From positions 1 to 42,982 of the forward strand of contig LSSG01000078.1 of the NCBI GenBank assembly GCA_001595915.1: a DNA stretch of 42,982 nucleotides, given 5' to 3'. The notes beneath the pieces were generated by a model. It made no database searches, was not told the origin of the DNA, and worked only from the letters and a program-made list of their open reading frames with translations. This document shows, piece by piece, positions 41,766-42,982 of this stretch. Within the stretch, counting starts at the first letter, position 1. The number at the start of each line of letters is the position of its first letter. The position numbers were made by a program, and so were the translations under genes. The stretch is from Thermoplasmatales archaeon SG8-52-3. GTDB taxonomy: Archaea > Thermoplasmatota > E2 > DHVEG-1.

Positions 41766-42896
41766 ATGAATAATCTTATTTTTCGTAAAGGGTTGGTGTT
41801 TGGTTTAATAATTATTATTATTGGAATAAATATGATTCCTTTAACTGAAGGAATGAGAAAAGAAAAAAATTATTACAATACAGAGATCAATGGAATTTAT
41901 TATTTAAGAGACGATGACCCGATGGATTGGGAAGATGTAGGTTCCTTGTTAATGGGTCAATCAATAGAGAACGAAACTACCAGATGCGGTATGTTCATAA
42001 ATTTTCATTTTGCTCAAAGTGGAATATTTAATGCAGAAAAAAGCATAAAAAATATTTATTACCATCTATGGCAAAAAAGCTTTGAACAACATATAGAATA
42101 TGAAATAGGGTATAGTACATCTTCTGAACATGCGGCGGGATTTAACGAATCTATTTGGATCGATATGGATAATTACATTACTGATGTTAATGATTTCAGA
42201 TTAATACAAGCATATCAAACAACAGATCCAGAAATTGCAATATTTAATGGTGATGAAATTTATAATTTTACTATCAAACTTTTTGGACCTAATCCTAATA
42301 TCTTATGTAGCCCAAGGCAGCAATCATTTGTAATTTTAAACTTAGAAGACAATGAAACACTACTTAAGCTAGATAGAGATAATGACAAAGTATCAGATTT
42401 TGAAGAGCTTTATATTTATTTTACAAATCCATTTGATAAAGATACTGATGGGGATGGTTATTCCGACTATAATGAGGTAAATAATGGGGCAGATCCAAAT
42501 GATTATCAAGATAATTTTGAGGGAAATTTTCCTCCATATCCACCAACGATAACTGGCCCCCAAGAAGGAAAAATTGGAATAAAATATGATTATAAATTTA
42601 AAACAACAGATCCCGAAGAAAATTATGTTTATTATTACATAGTATGGGGAGATGACCAAAATGAACAATGGATAGGTCATTATAGTTCTGGTGAAGAAGT
42701 AATTATAAGTCATATATGGAAAAAAAATGGTCAATATACTATAATGGCAAAAGCTAGAGATTATAATGGTGCCGAAAGCGACTGGGCAGAATTAAATGTT
42801 AATATACCACGAACTAGAATTTTTAATAATCCATTTTTAAAAAATTTATTGGAAAAGATGCCAATAATAAAAAAAGTATTATCTATAATAAGTTAA
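41766..42896 (+). CDS. Secreted calcium-binding, PKD-like-domain protein
   Basis: A 376-residue exported protein. The signal peptide is KGLVFGLIIIIIGINMIPLTEG (residues 8-29, broken here by its Ile run). The middle part (about 45-195) is beta-rich and unrecognised. Then come acidic calcium loops of thrombospondin-3 type, DRDNDKVSDFEE and DTDGDGYSDYNE (about 203-240), and a PKD-like domain (about 255-350) with YYIVWGDD and WAELNVNIP. The tail FNNPFLKNLLEKMPIIKKVL is hydrophobic and basic, and may be a sorting or anchoring signal. GGAAG lies 8-12 bases before the ATG. Expression is probably regulated by the palindromes upstream. Confidence 0.82.
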   Translation: MNNLIFRKGLVFGLIIIIIGINMIPLTEGMRKEKNYYNTEINGIYYLRDDDPMDWEDVGSLLMGQSIENETTRCGMFINFHFAQSGIFNAEKSIKNIYYHLWQKSFEQHIEYEIGYSTSSEHAAGFNESIWIDMDNYITDVNDFRLIQAYQTTDPEIAIFNGDEIYNFTIKLFGPNPNILCSPRQQSFVILNLEDNETLLKLDRDNDKVSDFEELYIYFTNPFDKDTDGDGYSDYNEVNNGADPNDYQDNFEGNFPPYPPTITGPQEGKIGIKYDYKFKTTDPEENYVYYYIVWGDDQNEQWIGHYSSGEEVIISHIWKKNGQYTIMAKARDYNGAESDWAELNVNIPRTRIFNNPFLKNLLEKMPIIKKVLSIIS

Positions 42897-42982
42897 ATAG
42901 TAATAAAACGAAAAAAACTGCATTTTCAACAATACTAGATAAAAATCATTTTTAAGTATAGGATATCATTTTTTAAAAAAAA
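42897..42982. other. Intergenic end of window with oligo-T/oligo-A runs
   Basis: 86 bases after the last stop. It contains no reading frame. T-runs (42950-42953 and 42970-42974) could end the transcript of the secreted protein; the window closes in a run of A. Confidence 0.4.

Overview
The window is AT-rich archaeal chromosomal DNA with dense, mostly short-spaced genes. The archaeal markers are topoisomerase VI subunit A, Kae1 and Bud32, exosome subunit Csl4, RNA polymerase subunit L, ribosomal protein L10e, archaeal CCA-adding enzyme, archaeosine synthase ArcS, MptE and a DUF373 protein. TATA-like boxes often lie about 25 nt before the start codon (leaderless transcripts), while other starts carry GGTGA or GGAGG ribosome binding sites. 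A euryarchaeote in the broad sense, possibly an uncultured Thermoplasmatota lineage, fits the gene set and the secreted-protein style, but this placement is inference. No rRNA, tRNA, CRISPR array, transposase or integrase was seen.

Layout. 1-9.4 kb is informational: the end of top6A; a kae1-bud32-rdgB operon (t6A synthesis plus nucleotide-pool cleaning); ileS; truD-rpoL-csl4; and rpl10e. 9.4-16.1 kb holds a site-2 protease, mptE with an odd poly-Phe tail, a DUF373 membrane protein, two EamA transporters, the tRNA-Ala editing protein AlaX, mobB and a 46-codon gene in front of alaX's 3' end. 16.1-22.6 kb is the most distinctive block. It has a membrane-anchored protein of probable sulfite-oxidase-like fold, a Bud32-like kinase and a small charged protein. 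These are followed by a tight six-gene operon: a second anchored protein of that kind with a CxxCH motif, an unknown polytopic membrane protein with a CHxC motif, a poly-ferredoxin, a tungsten aldehyde ferredoxin oxidoreductase (AOR)-family enzyme, and a ThiF/ThiS-type sulfur carrier pair.

22.6-29.1 kb holds half a lycopene cyclase with a UbiA prenyltransferase, then ThpR, a PAP2 phosphatase, the CCA enzyme, an RNase H/RuvC-fold protein and bifunctional PurH. 29.1-35.3 kb holds secreted or surface proteins (one of 1024 aa with CARDB repeats), ArcS and a membrane zinc-ribbon protein. 35.4-37.8 kb holds a gamma-carbonic anhydrase facing a leuCD-type isomerase. 37.9-41.4 kb holds a pilin-like protein, two KaiC-like ATPases, a small leaderless gene and an isoprenylcysteine-methyltransferase-like protein. 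The window closes with a secreted calcium-binding/PKD-like protein behind a promoter packed with inverted repeats.

How the genes connect. Many products act on tRNA: Kae1/Bud32, TruD, IleRS, AlaX, CCA, ArcS, probably ThpR. The most system-like unit is the AOR operon. Its ferredoxin, AOR and ThiF/ThiS genes make sense as enzyme, electron carrier and tungstopterin-sulfur supply. The two membrane proteins at its head suggest coupling to the membrane or import of a component, which is speculative.
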